Positions 11,111 to 22,705 of a stretch of 64,000 nt of DNA are shown one piece after another. The notes beneath the pieces are model-generated. The model had not been told where the DNA came from. It searched no databases and saw nothing but the letters and a program-made list of their open reading frames with translations. Made by a program: the position numbers and the translations under genes. The first letter of the stretch is position 1; the number at the start of each line of letters is the position of its first letter. The DNA is from Dimorphilus gyrociliatus (lineage: Eukaryota > Annelida > Polychaeta > Dinophilidae). Location of the stretch: NCBI GenBank assembly GCA_904063045.1, contig CAJFCJ010000005.1, positions 2,015,167-2,079,166 on the forward strand, written 5' to 3'.

Positions 11111-13872
11111 TATAGGAAAATTTTTCCCTTTTCCGTATACGGAATCCCTATTTTGCTATTATCTTGCTTTGCCTCCTTAATTTTTTCTATATATCATTTC
11201 TTCTCTTCCTAATTCTATCTATTCCTTTCCTCTTATTCTTCTAGCTGGCTCACTTCTATTTATGTCTTTCTATCTATCTTTCCTTTTTTCTATCTCTCCG
11301 TCTGTCCGTCTGTGTGTGTATCGTTCTCTTTCAACTACTCATTTTTCGTCCGGCGCAGGGTCGCCGTAACGGTCAACGATTACGTAAGCGGCGTTGAGTA
11401 ACGCTCCCTATTTACGGCGTTACTTCTTTGTTGTGTTTGTTTTCGACGGCATAATAAACGTAGGCCGTTGAAGATTATTGACTAATCGGCTTAGAAAAGA
11501 GGATGAGCAAGTGTACGTATACTCTTTCAGTGTGTTTTAAACATATTTAGCAATGCAATGGATAAATACTTATCCACGTAGACAATAATATAGAATTTAC
11601 TTTTACATGTATATACACTATACGAATATATATCTCTCTCTATGTATATATAAATATATATAGACATAAATAGATATATTGTGTATGAATACATATTCAT
11701 GAATAAATATATTCATGAATAAACATAATCAGTATATATGTATACTTTTTATATACATATCTGGCTCATGGTATTTATGTATCTATTGTTTTTATTAATA
11801 GCAAACGCAAATGAATGTATATAGTTTTCCTTTGAGAAAACTGCTAAATACCTAAACGAAATTTTGCATGATCTGGCGACGTCATTTGTTGTCATGTAGG
11901 CCTTAATTATATCTGTTCTTTTTTTTCGGCAAACTAGGCCTAGTTGAGAAAAGTCGACCCTCATTGGTTGATCGCCCAACTAAATGTCTTTCATAGCAGA
12001 TTGAACTAACAAACACTTTCTGTAATTAAACGCTTACGTTTGAAACGCTCTGTAAGCTCACTTCATCTAAGGTTTTCCTTCTCATTCGTCCGGTTCTATT
12101 CGGCCGATATTCTCCTCACGAAAAATTTGAAAAAAAAAGTAGATTGTTAATTTTAGTTTTATTTAAAAAAGAAAGAAAGACAAGGAAACATCTTAAATAT
12201 AAAAAAAGGAAGAGAAGAGAGAGAGAAACAATCATCGTTTTCTATAAACCTGATGCTTTTTTTTAAAAGATAAATATAAAATAACAACAATGTATTGAAA
12301 AAAAAAAACTCCTTCAACTATAATAAAAACAATTAAGTGGACTCGTCTTCGACTACTATTTTTCTTTCTCTCTCTATCAGTCTCTTTTCGTTTGCTTGCT
12401 CATTCTCTATTTCTTCCTCCCTCTTCAGGATTTTCCATCATCTAATCAGATTAAAATCCAAGTTTTAAAAGGTTAGTAAAAATACTACAAATCATAATAA
12501 AATAGATACTAAATGATAAGTAACAGCTGTATTAATTCGCTTTATAATAAAATACATATAAAAACAATATGCTTACGCTTAAATTTTTTTTCTTTTTGTT
12601 TGCCCGAAACATAAAACTATATTGTTTTTATTCTCTTTTTACCGTTTTTAGAAAATCTAGATTTTTCTTGTCCTTTTTATACAAGGTTCACTATCTCTAT
12701 TCAGTATATCTTTATATATCCCACTCCGGCGCTCTTCTCCTACTGCTCTTCTCCTATTTTCTATCTATTTATCTATTTGTATTAATATTTTATTTAAATA
12801 TCTAATCAATTTGGACCGGGGTATTTTTTTTTTCTTTCTTTTTCTTTTCTTTGTATTAAAGGAAGGAATTGGTTAGAGAAGGAGAAAGAAAATAAGGGAA
12901 TAACTATACAAACAAGCGTTAGTCTCGGACAGTAGATTGTAAATTATTCAGGAACTAAAAATGGAAAAAAGGAAAAAAAAACAGTAAAATTGTAACGTCT
13001 AAGGCAGAACGGGTATAACTTTACTAGTCATTAATCAAACTTGTTTTACACGGAGCACAAAAAACGAGCTCGGTCTGTTATACATTATAGCCGACTGTTA
13101 GTTTGTCTAGGGGGTGAGGTAGGGGGCTGGAAATTCTTTTTTTCTAGCCTTTTTTTAACTTTCTAACCCCTCCTCTGATTTTTTTTAGTTATTCTAACAG
13201 TAGGATAAAAAAATTCCTTACTTTTCTTTTCTTTTTCTTTTCATTTTTTATACAAAAGTAAATGATGTACAGTACTTTTATCATCTTCTGTTTCTCAGTC
13301 TCCGTCTGCGTCTCTTTCTCTCTTCTCCTACCCCCTCCTTTTCTCCTCATTCTAACCGTCTAATCTATAGATTTGTATACATTGTAAAAATGTAAAAAGA
13401 AAAATAAAAGGAAAATAAAAAGCGTACTGAGACTTTAATTAGAAATAATCGTTTAAAAAACGTTTAATAAAAAGATTTAGGATAACTTTCCTTCCGCTTA
13501 ATCGTAGTTTATTTACTTTAATATTGTTTGCCATATAAATGAAATTTATAAAAAGAAGAAGGGAAAGTAATAATTAATTGGTTGAGGCAAAGAAGATGAA
13601 AAGTATACCCAAACTCGGACAGCTAGTGGTCAGTTCATTTAGGAAACAATCGATAAAAAAAGGCTCTAAAGAAGTCGATATATTTTCTACAAGTCGATTG
13701 TTTTTTTTTCTCCTACGGATCCCATTTTTTATTGTAGCCAATTGATAGATTTACGCTTTTCAAAGGTCTTACATATTGTATACCATTTCTATCGTAATAT
13801 TGATGACCCTTTCGATTGTCGTTCTGTACATTTGTTGCATTCGAAACAAAAACAAAACAAAAAAAAAAGAAG

Positions 13873-13906
13873 GGAGAGAGAGAGAGAGAGAAGGAGAGAG
13901 AGGAAG
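13873..13906. repeat. (GA)n microsatellite
   Basis: Interrupted GA dinucleotide run within a purine-rich tract. Confidence 0.85.
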
Positions 13907-14217
13907 AAGAATATCGAACAATCTCTTTCTTTACTTTATTTGTTTTTTAGTATTAGTATTATTTTACTCCAAAAGTATTTTTAGATTGCCTAAATGATAA
14001 CAATAACAATAAAAAAAAATAGAAAAAGAATAACGAGAGAAAAAGAAATTAAAAAGAAAGAGATAAAAAAATAGTGGGGAAATGTAAGGAAAAACTAGTT
14101 CTCAGCCACTTCGATCAAGGATAGAAAAAAAAGATTTCCGCTAGCCGTATTATTTTTTTTGTTTTCCTTCTTCGCAGGCCTATTATGTTTACTCTTATTT
14201 TAACAAAAAAAAATAAA

Positions 14218-14226
14218 GCGCCATCT
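14218..14226 (-). promoter_or_regulatory. CTCF-like core, minus strand
   Basis: GCGCCATCT, which is AGATGGCGC on the minus strand, 2 kb upstream of the hunchback coding start. Confidence 0.4.
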
Positions 14227-16247
14227 GCCGATAGGAGTTAATTGGAAAAAGTTCATAGTAGTATTTTAGTAGTATAATCGATAGTAGAACATAGTAAAAG
14301 TAGTAACAGTAAAAAAATAAAAGTCGTAACTATAGTGGTAATTTTAGATAGGAGAGTGATGGGAGAAGGAGGTGGAAGGAGGTGAAGAAAAGAAAGAAGT
14401 GAATGTGATTTAGTTGAGGCAGGAAATATAATAAATCTGCAGAGCTTTCGAACTATTACATAATACATTGTAGAGAAAAAGCGAAAGACAGGTGCGCTTT
14501 AGTTACGTCATTGTCCAGGTGTGCCTGTTACCGAAAAAATTCATTCAAAAACCTTGTTTGTACACGCTTTTGGTCGAAGGAAGAAGTTGGGCGAGAAACT
14601 TGTCAATAAGGCTTACGTAACATATGCAAAAAAAGTAATTTACATTTGCATAATCTGGGGACGGCAGATGCGTCTTACGTAACCGTTGGACGAAAGAAAG
14701 AAACGTTTCGCTAGAGATTTTACCCCTTATATGCTACTTTTATGTCTTAATTACCTCGTTAATTTTAACGGAGTTATCAATTCCTTAATGAGTATAGCTA
14801 GTTTTTAATATAAAATTAATTATTCTTATTTACAACTGTACATCTATAAATTCCATATATTATCCACCTATCAAACTATTGAGCATATAATATAAACAGT
14901 GTATAAATTTATACGCGAGCGGCGTCGCCGTCTCATGTTCACAATTACACATGTAGACGTCAGATTCTACTCTTTTGATTAACAATGTTCATAAAAGAGT
15001 TGGAATCCTTTCTACGGTTGCTTAACTGTCATTTTTATCATTTTACCCTTTCGTATTTTTACTTCATTTTGAGAAAAGACGCCCACGTTTATTTCATTAT
15101 TTCATCTGTTATTTTATAAAGTACACGTGTAGCGTTTCCATTGTATTAATAATAGAATTAAATAGGACTATTAAAGTATGTACAATATATATACATGGTG
15201 TTATGCAGTAGATAAGTTTTTTTTGTATATTATGTTGTACTTTTACATATCAATTAACAAAAAAATAACACATTGAAATGTCTATTTTTAAAAATAAGTG
15301 TTTTTTTTCCGCAAAAATCTACCGTATTTAGAAATCTATTGATGATCAGTAACATATTTAAAAAATTAAAAAGTATGTTACTATAGATATGAACTTGTAA
15401 TAAGCTTAATTAGGAATTAATAAAAAGTTGGTGTTTTTAACGGGGGTAAAGCTGAGTTCAGCGTAATATTTTTACGTTAGGCAGCGATAATTATTTTTTT
15501 CCTATTATAAAAAGTGCAACAGCAGAAGCTTAGTATTCGACGCTCATAGGCCGCCTAATTAGCATAAAACAGAAGTACACCAATAATAATCATTTTTCAT
15601 TCCGTCTCCGTTGAAGGGAGATGAATAGCTGGTATTGCAACTGTCTTACAAGGGAAATGTTAATGTTTTGTAGGAGGTATTGTCTAATTAAAATACTTTT
15701 TTAATTAAATGATTAATTTTTTTTAATTATTATTTATCATCGTAAGAATCCAAAATTTCTTATAAAGGATCGTAAAGTGTTCATTTGTATGCATAAACTT
15801 TATATATATATTACTATATTAACTTCTTGTCTATAACTCGTTCTTGTCTTATTTTGAATCCTCTATCTTTTTGTTTTCTCTTTCTTTATTCCTTTGTTTG
15901 TTTCTTTTTCTTTCTTTCTTTCTTTTTCTTAGCTTGAACTATTCTAAAATTTTGCTTTTCTTTCTTATTTCCTTATTCTTTATACAAACACCCACATACG
16001 TACAATTCCCACCTTATATCTTTCTAACTTTCATCCATCCCTTTTCCTGGCCCCTTCCTTCCTCTCATCTACATTTCCCAACTCCCACCCTGATACTTTC
16101 AATCACCGCATTTTTATTTCTCTTTTGTCTTTTCGTCTTTCTTCTTTTCTTTTCCAGACGATAATTTTCTCTAATCAAAACATTCTCCCCCTTTTTACTT
16201 ACAGAGATGAAAGGCAGACTAGAGAGGCAGCATATCTAAATCGTCAA

Positions 16248-19200
16248 ATGGAAACGGCAATCGGTAGCGGAAGAGACGCCTTTTACGGTCCGCACCTCTT
16301 CGGTAGCCAATTCCGACCGCCATTCTGCAATGTCACATCTTCCCTTTATCCTTCACATCCACTAAAGCAGCTACAAAAGGCTGTTCAGAATGGATTACAA
16401 CATCAGCTGCCTAAATTAACCCCACCAATTGTAAAAGAAGAGGAGGAAAGAGAGGAAAACTTTGACGCAAACTCTACTTGTTCCTATGTCGCGTCTACGT
16501 CCGGTGAAAGTTGTACAAGTGACACCCCGCCCACTCCTCCACTTTCTAGTCAGGACAAGGACATATTCTTTTGCCACCTTTGCACTTGGTCAGGTAAGTT
16601 TGTCCCCTTTTTATCAAATTCGATCCATTGAACAGACGGCGCCACTAACTCATAAGAATGGTATTATCTCATAAAAGAATTCTAGAATAACAGACGGCTA
16701 ACACTCTCTCCCATGGGACACAGTCCACATTTTAATCCGACCCGGATAAGACTATGACACCGCAGCGTCTATTAGACGTCATATATTTTTCTGCGTGCGT
16801 CGCGTGTCCGTATCCTTTTAGTTTTCGACGCCGCAACCCGAGGCGTTCTTTTTACGACGTATAGACAATCGCTTTATATTTTTCTTAAGGTAAAAATATC
16901 GTTTTCCCCCTCCACACCTTCATGTTAAAATCTTCTTCTCTTTGTTTTTCCACTAACCGTTTATGGACATTCTTATACCCTAAGGGGAATAATTCCGATA
17001 TAATAAAAAAAAATAATATTAATGAAATGAATAATAATAATAATAATAATAAAAGAATTCGCTTTTATCGCTTTTTTCTATACTGTCTCTCTCTCCTCCT
17101 ACTTTTTCTAAGCTTGTCTTATATATAGTATATAATCTATATATATATATATATTCTATCGGTATTGGAATTCAAAACAAGCCCACCTCTTATAGGGTAG
17201 TACTAGCAAAAAAACACAGTTAACAAAAGCAATTGTATTCTCGCTTTAAAAATACCGATCGAATATCTCGGTTAATACATTTCGATCCAAAAAAAAGAGA
17301 GAGAAGAAAAAAAAATTTTTATAGGCCTAGTTTAAAAAAAGGCGATTCAGATCTACTCTATTCAAGTTGCCATTGTGGTAGGATTCTGGGCCCTTCGCTT
17401 ATGCAGAACGATTTAACTTCCAATCAAATTTAACCAGCCGTTAGGGCTGTTTAACTGAGCTGCCCGGTTAAAGAATGTTTTGTAAAGTGAAGGTCTGACG
17501 TTTTTTTATTTTTTTTTTAATTTTTTATTTCGTAAACGGAATCGGATAGAGGAAAAGAAATAGAGAGTAAATAGGATAAGAAAGAGCGAGAAGATAAAAT
17601 TCATTGGAGAAAGTGAATCTTGATGAACATATTATATGAACATATGTGCTTAAAGACTTTATATAGTACTCTGATATAAAATAACGAATACGCATTTGTG
17701 TTGTAAAGAGGATAACACGAGATATCGAGAGATAGAAAAGGAGAACAATTTTTAGGCCAAAGTTTTTTTTAAGGCTGTGCGCATATGTGTATTACTAAAG
17801 TATAAAGTTCGAAAACTAAACCTTCTTTCACTAGTTCGATGAAGGAAGATGTAACGAGTTTATTAAACAACCGAAAGACGCCTTTAGGTGAGGTAAGATG
17901 CTAACTTAACAAGAATATCTTAACTTAAAGACGGCTTTTCCCGCCTTTTTATATTTTCTAACTCTCGTCTCTTTTATAAAATAAGATATTTATCAAAAAA
18001 AAATTTTCTATCAATTTCTTTAAACCTTTAACACCGATGAAATGGAAAATATTTCCTTCTCATTTTACTAGTCCACCTTTCCCCTCCACCCTTTTTTTAC
18101 GCCATAGAAAAATTCACTCTTTTTTTAGATATAAAAAAATTTTGATCACGGCGCCCTCTGTCGGAATGGAAAGTTTTTTTATAGCTTTATAATAGATTTT
18201 AAACTCACTCTTTCCGAAGTAACCTAGAGAATAAACATACTTTTACAGGCAGTTCGAAAGACTCATTCGATGAGCACATGACGTCGCATTTTGAACATAA
18301 ATGCCCTCAATGCGACTATACGTCGAGGACAGAGGGTCGTTTAAAGAGGCATATTAAGGACTTTCATAGTGAGGACCCAGCCTCTAATCCAAAAGTCAGT
18401 TGTCGACCAAAAATTTACAAGTGTAAACAATGCGACTTTCAAACGGCTATCAAAGTGGATTTTTGGGACCATTCAAAAGCTCATATAAAATCAGAAAAGA
18501 TGTTACAATGTCCGAGATGTCCTTTTGTGACCGAGTACAAACATCATTTAGAATATCACCTGCGGAATCATTTCGGTTCGAAGCCGTTCAAGTGCGAAAA
18601 ATGTAATTATTCGTGCGTCAACAAATCGATGCTAAATTCCCATATGAAATCGCATACGAACGTCTACCAATATAGATGCTCAGATTGCCATTATGCCACA
18701 AAGTACTGCCACTCTCTGAAACTTCATTTGAAGAAATACGATCACAAACCGGCTACTGTATTAAACCCGGATGGTTCACTTCCTACCGATGGTTCAGGAG
18801 ATTTTGAGTTAGTATCGAAACGGGGGCCACCAAGAGGACCCAGAACGACTGGAAGATCATCAGCCAACGGCATTCATCATCAAAGTCCATATCCTCCTCC
18901 CCAACAAAATAATCAACAACAACATCATCAGCAACAACCAACGCAACAACCGCCACAAACCCCCACATCGTTGTCCCTACCACCACCACCCACTCCAACA
19001 ACTGTACACCAACAGCAGCCGGTCACCTCAAAACCAATCCCTACCTCTCTTCCTTTACCAGTTTTACCTCCTTCTGCTCTGGGCCTACCACCGTCTTATT
19101 GGGGTCTATTAGGAGCGGCCGCTTCTCCATTCCAACCGCCTCCACCGTTAGTGCCGGCGGTCTCACTCGTCCAACAGTCGCTGCCAACGGGATCCATCCT

Positions 19201-19723
19201 AGGCTCGAGCTCGCCGAAGAGATTCGTAGCTGTGGATTTGGCTGCTCAAATTGAATCTGAAAGTGATTCTAAGAAAAAGGAGACGCCACCTCTCAAGTTA
19301 GAGAGTATATCACCGCCCAATAGTCGTCCGACTTCTCCGCTCGATCTTTCCAAATCGCCAAGTTTACCTCCATTGGCAACCCCTACCGGCGCTCGTAAGC
19401 GAAAAGGTAAGGCCTACAAATTGGACACTCAAGTGTTAAACGCTCATCCACAAGAGTCAGAGGTAGTTGCCTCTCCAAAACGCAAGAGCGTTAAACAAGA
19501 ATGTCCAAAAGAGGGAGAAGGCGTAGCTGATGAAAACATTGAAGATTGGGATACCAAATTTGAGTGCGCTCATTGCGCCATAACGTTCATTGATTGCATC
19601 CTCTATACAATGCACATGGGCTATCACAGTCAAAACGAACCTTTCAAGTGCAATATGTGCGGTCAAATAGCCGCCAATAAAGTCGAATTCAACTTGCATA
19701 TTGCCAGAGCATCGCATGTTTGA
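16248..19723 (+). CDS. hb: Hunchback zinc-finger transcription factor
   Basis: Two coding exons, 16248-16593 and 18249-19723, give 606 residues; the 1,655-base intron splits the first finger. Eight C2H2 fingers: an N-terminal pair (CHLCTWSG..., CPQCDYTS...), a middle group of four ([32 protein letters not shown]) followed by the Hunchback box VLNPDGSLP...RGPRG, and the Ikaros-like C-terminal pair (CAHCAITF...[14 protein letters not shown]...HIARASH) that mediates dimerisation. The 2+4+2 layout is the lophotrochozoan form. The linker is rich in Gln, His and Pro. PLDLSKSP matches the CtBP-binding motif, and VKEE and VKQE are possible sumoylation sites. Nuclear regulator of axial patterning in insects and of neural and mesodermal development in annelids. 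The start METAIG is the only in-frame ATG in the exon, but the frame stays open back to the acceptor at 16204, so an upstream coding exon is possible. A short upstream ORF starts at 16206. Confidence 0.95.
16594..18248 (+). other. hb: hunchback intron
   Basis: GT-AG intron (gtaagt ... tttacag) of 1,655 bases, far longer than the 40-90 base introns of the dense blocks. It begins with CG-rich sequence (about 16690-16860) rich in CGTC repeats and contains a minus-strand CTCF-like core, so it may hold enhancers. No coding exon seen. Confidence 0.8.
18151..18159 (-). promoter_or_regulatory. CTCF-like core AGAGGGCGC in hunchback intron
   Basis: GCGCCCTCT, which on the minus strand fits AGRKGGCGC; 90 bases before the second hunchback exon. 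Confidence 0.4.
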
Positions 19724-20066
19724 ATAAATGTTCTTTATTCTTTTCTTTATTCTTAATTTTGTTTTTTCAACTTTAAAAAAAAGGTGTAAAATTTTATGCA
19801 AAGTCAGAAAAAAACAAATAATTCTTCTTGTTGTTGTTATGTTCTAAATGTTCTTTTTTTTCGTATACTTGTTTTTTCATCGTCTTGTATAACGAAACAA
19901 AAAAAAGAGAAAAGAAGTTATAAAAGAAAAAAGAAAGAAATCTTCTCTTGCCCTATCTTTACAAATGCTCAACAGATGACAATAAAGTTGTAACGGATAC
20001 ATACACATAATGATAGTTGACTAACTTTTAAGTATGCGTATGTATTCAAGAAAGTTACATATATAC

Positions 20067-20098
<32 letters not shown>

Positions 20099-21032
20099 CT
20101 TGTATGTGAATTGCAGTTTGTGTATGTTCTTCGTATCATATATATTCTAATAGCAAGCTAATGTTACCTATTTTTTATTTGTTGTTTATTTCTTTTTCGT
20201 GTATGCCATATATGTTTTATTAATCCCAAGTCATTATTATCAACAAAAAAAAAACAGAATAGGCAATGTAGTCCTACCTCGATGTGCTTAAACACTATCT
20301 ATTGCCTTTTTTAAATGTAAATTAGCTTATTCATTCCCTTTTTGTCAGTACCAATAAGTTAAAGAAGGAACGAGAATTTTTCTCTGTGAAATTATATAAA
20401 ATATATAAACTTTAGTAATATTTAATAAAGTAAATAACTATCAAAAATAAATTAACTACCAAAAGATAAAGAAAAACTCAGGAAAAGAGCATTTTTTGTT
20501 CTTCTTTTATTTTTGTTTCCTTTTCACCATTTCAGGGTTTTTATTCTTGTTTTAGCTCATTTTCACACTTAGTAAACAAATAAATAAATATTATGTATGT
20601 GTGTCTGTATACTCTCTATATGTTCATTAAATGCCAGAACCATGTATGTAAAATATTGTACATGTGCCTATGCGGTATGCTTGTCATTTAAAACAGGGAG
20701 AAAAAGATGTCTATTCTCTTCCTTCTGTTATTTTATTCTTTTATCAGTAAATTTTCTCTTTAAGCTTTTATCAGATTGTATGAAACCTTTTTCCGCTCGT
20801 TTTATTCCTTTTTCTATGCGTTAATAAATAATATAAAATTATTGAGCTGAGGTATATGTATTGATCAGATCTAGTCTATTAGGCCAAAAAAACATACCAA
20901 GTTCCTTATTCAAGCAATTTAGATTTCTTAACCTTACACTTGTTTAATGTTCCTGGTAGAGTGTGGAATTGATTATTTATCAAGTGAATTTCTATAAATG
21001 CTATATGACGAATAGCTATTCAGTGTAAAATA
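19724..21032. other. hunchback 3' untranslated region and spacer
   Basis: Contains an AATAAA at 19981 that may serve as the hunchback poly(A) signal and a TA microsatellite (about 20060-20098). No other gene supported. Confidence 0.5.
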
Positions 21033-21455
21033 ATGAGAAATTGGATCTTATCAGTAGTTATCTCAAGTATATTTATTTCTACAATATATGGAAATTGTAA
21101 TGGAATAACCAGTTGCTCAGTTTCAACAAAGAAGCCAAAAAGAGTTACCAAAATAATTCAAATTCATAACGAAAGTAGCTCTTCATCAATTTCGATATAT
21201 TTCATCCCGATACCAATAGTAATTATAGGAGCTGGAGTTGCAGCTGTCTGTTGTATAAGGAAGAGGTCGAGACATAATTTTTGTACTACAACTGAAAATG
21301 AAAGTCAGGAAGTTAATATGAATAATTCAGTTAGAACGCTCCCGGACGTACCAGAAGAAGACCATGTGAGTCGTCACATCTACATCGAAATAGAGGAAGG
21401 ACCTGACAGAACTCCAATTGAAACCAATCGAACTAATTGTGAAGTTGAGACTTAG
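21033..21455 (+). CDS. orphan type I membrane protein A (IPIPIV family)
   Basis: Single-exon frame of 140 residues that I cannot assign to a known family. Visible parts: signal peptide (1-20), a short Ser/Thr-rich outer segment starting with a cysteine pair (NCNGITSC), one membrane segment (about 57-76) with the core YFIPIPIVIIGAGV and trailing cysteines, then a basic stop and an acidic polar tail of about 62 residues containing EEGPDRTP. Its reality is supported by the paralogue at 24867, which keeps the same layout, the same IPIPIV..GAG core, the cysteines after the membrane segment and a GPDR motif in the tail. Likely at the plasma membrane or in a secretory compartment; function unknown. 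Confidence 0.72.
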   Translation: MRNWILSVVISSIFISTIYGNCNGITSCSVSTKKPKRVTKIIQIHNESSSSSISIYFIPIPIVIIGAGVAAVCCIRKRSRHNFCTTTENESQEVNMNNSVRTLPDVPEEDHVSRHIYIEIEEGPDRTPIETNRTNCEVET

Positions 21456-21781
21456 AATTTTGTTGATAAAAAGAAGAACAAACGATCATCATTCATCATA
21501 GTGTTTCGGAAAGACTACAAGTTTTCGCCTTGTTTATAAAAACTACAAATTTTACATTAATCATCTGTCTCAAAGTAGGTACATAAGACATATAGTATAT
21601 TATCTTCTCGAATGCTATAAAAAAACAGCTACAATATGGCTTATCAGGCTGATGGAGACAATGAAGATGCTGTGTTAAGTTAATGTATTCTGAATTTAAA
21701 TATCGTAAATATGTTTATGTGTTATATAGTTTTCTAAGCTTGTCTTACTTGAAGTTTCTTGTTGTACGTGTACGTATCAGC

Positions 21782-21790
21782 AGATGGCGC
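21782..21790 (+). promoter_or_regulatory. CTCF-like core AGATGGCGC
   Basis: CAGATGGCGCTCT. It lies 327 bases after the stop of orphan gene A. Confidence 0.4.
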
Positions 21791-22696
21791 TCTATGTCAA
21801 GCAGGATTTCCAAAACTTCGTTACAACTAATAGAAAAATGTGGTCAATATCCATAATAACCTAATTTCTAGTCTGTAAATACAAATCAAGTAAATGAATA
21901 TTTATGAGATATTGTGTTTAAAATAAGAGAAAAAGCTATTTTAACCAATCGCATACTTGAAACAATATCAAATTACGCTAAAAAACTATGATAAAAAAGT
22001 GTGTAACACATTGACACATCTTCTTAACATTTTTAAAATACTATGAAGAAATCGTAAGTTATTGACACGTGGCAATAACTTCGAGTGACTCTTATCAATG
22101 AACAAGATTCAAAAATCGGCTAATTTGCTTTTCTACTCAACATCAGTTCTAGATGAACGACGCCCCTATCGTTCTATTGTAAAATATCATTCCTAATTTT
22201 GGTGGTACAATGGACGCTTGAACGCATAAATAGTTTCTTTTTTTTTTTCAAGCAAATAAAAAAAAAGAGAAAAAAAAGGAAATGGAATTTAAGAGGAACT
22301 GGGGAATACTTTTGAAGTATCAACGACTTTCATTGTCCAATTATAGAAATTCCATCTTGTTGTAAAAGTTCATAAAAAAGTAACAATTTTCTTAATTATA
22401 AGAAAAGGAAACACAGACATAAAATAAGATAGAAAACTAATGATAGGAGTTAATTAAAACAAAAATAGGAGAGTTATATATAGAATTAATCTTCTATTAT
22501 CGCCACTAATAATAAAAAAGTTCTTTGGGATTATTATTGTTATTATCTACTCCTATTCTAATATAAATTGAAGCTTTTCGTGCTTTTTAATTTTATCAAT
22601 CGAAATAGGAAATTACCTGAAATTCGCTTTTTCATTCTTCTATGTAATTAAATATACAAAAGGCGGATAAATAAAAGAACAATAATTATATCCTAC

Positions 22697-22705
22697 AGAT
22701 GGCGC
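22697..22705 (+). promoter_or_regulatory. CTCF-like core AGATGGCGC
   Basis: CAGATGGCGCTAG, same orientation as the copy at 21782. Confidence 0.4.

Larger units (their letters stand above)
9704..11387. promoter_or_regulatory. cluster of TTACGTAA palindromes
   Basis: Perfect TTACGTAA 8-mers occur at 9704, 10744, 11076 and 11380, with two more at 14613 and 14675. The palindrome is the known optimum of PAR-type bZIP factors (TEF, HLF, NFIL3 class). The cluster lies in the non-coding DNA 5' of hunchback, so a role in its control is an inference. Confidence 0.35.
11111..16247. other. non-coding stretch upstream of hunchback, part 2
   Basis: No coding sequence recognised. It contains a GA repeat (about 13873-13906), TA-rich and pyrimidine-rich runs, a minus-strand CTCF-like site at 14218 and two TTACGTAA sites near 14.6 kb. 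It ends in a pyrimidine tract and splice acceptor (ttacttacag, to 16204). It probably includes a 5' intron and part of the hunchback 5' leader. Confidence 0.45.
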
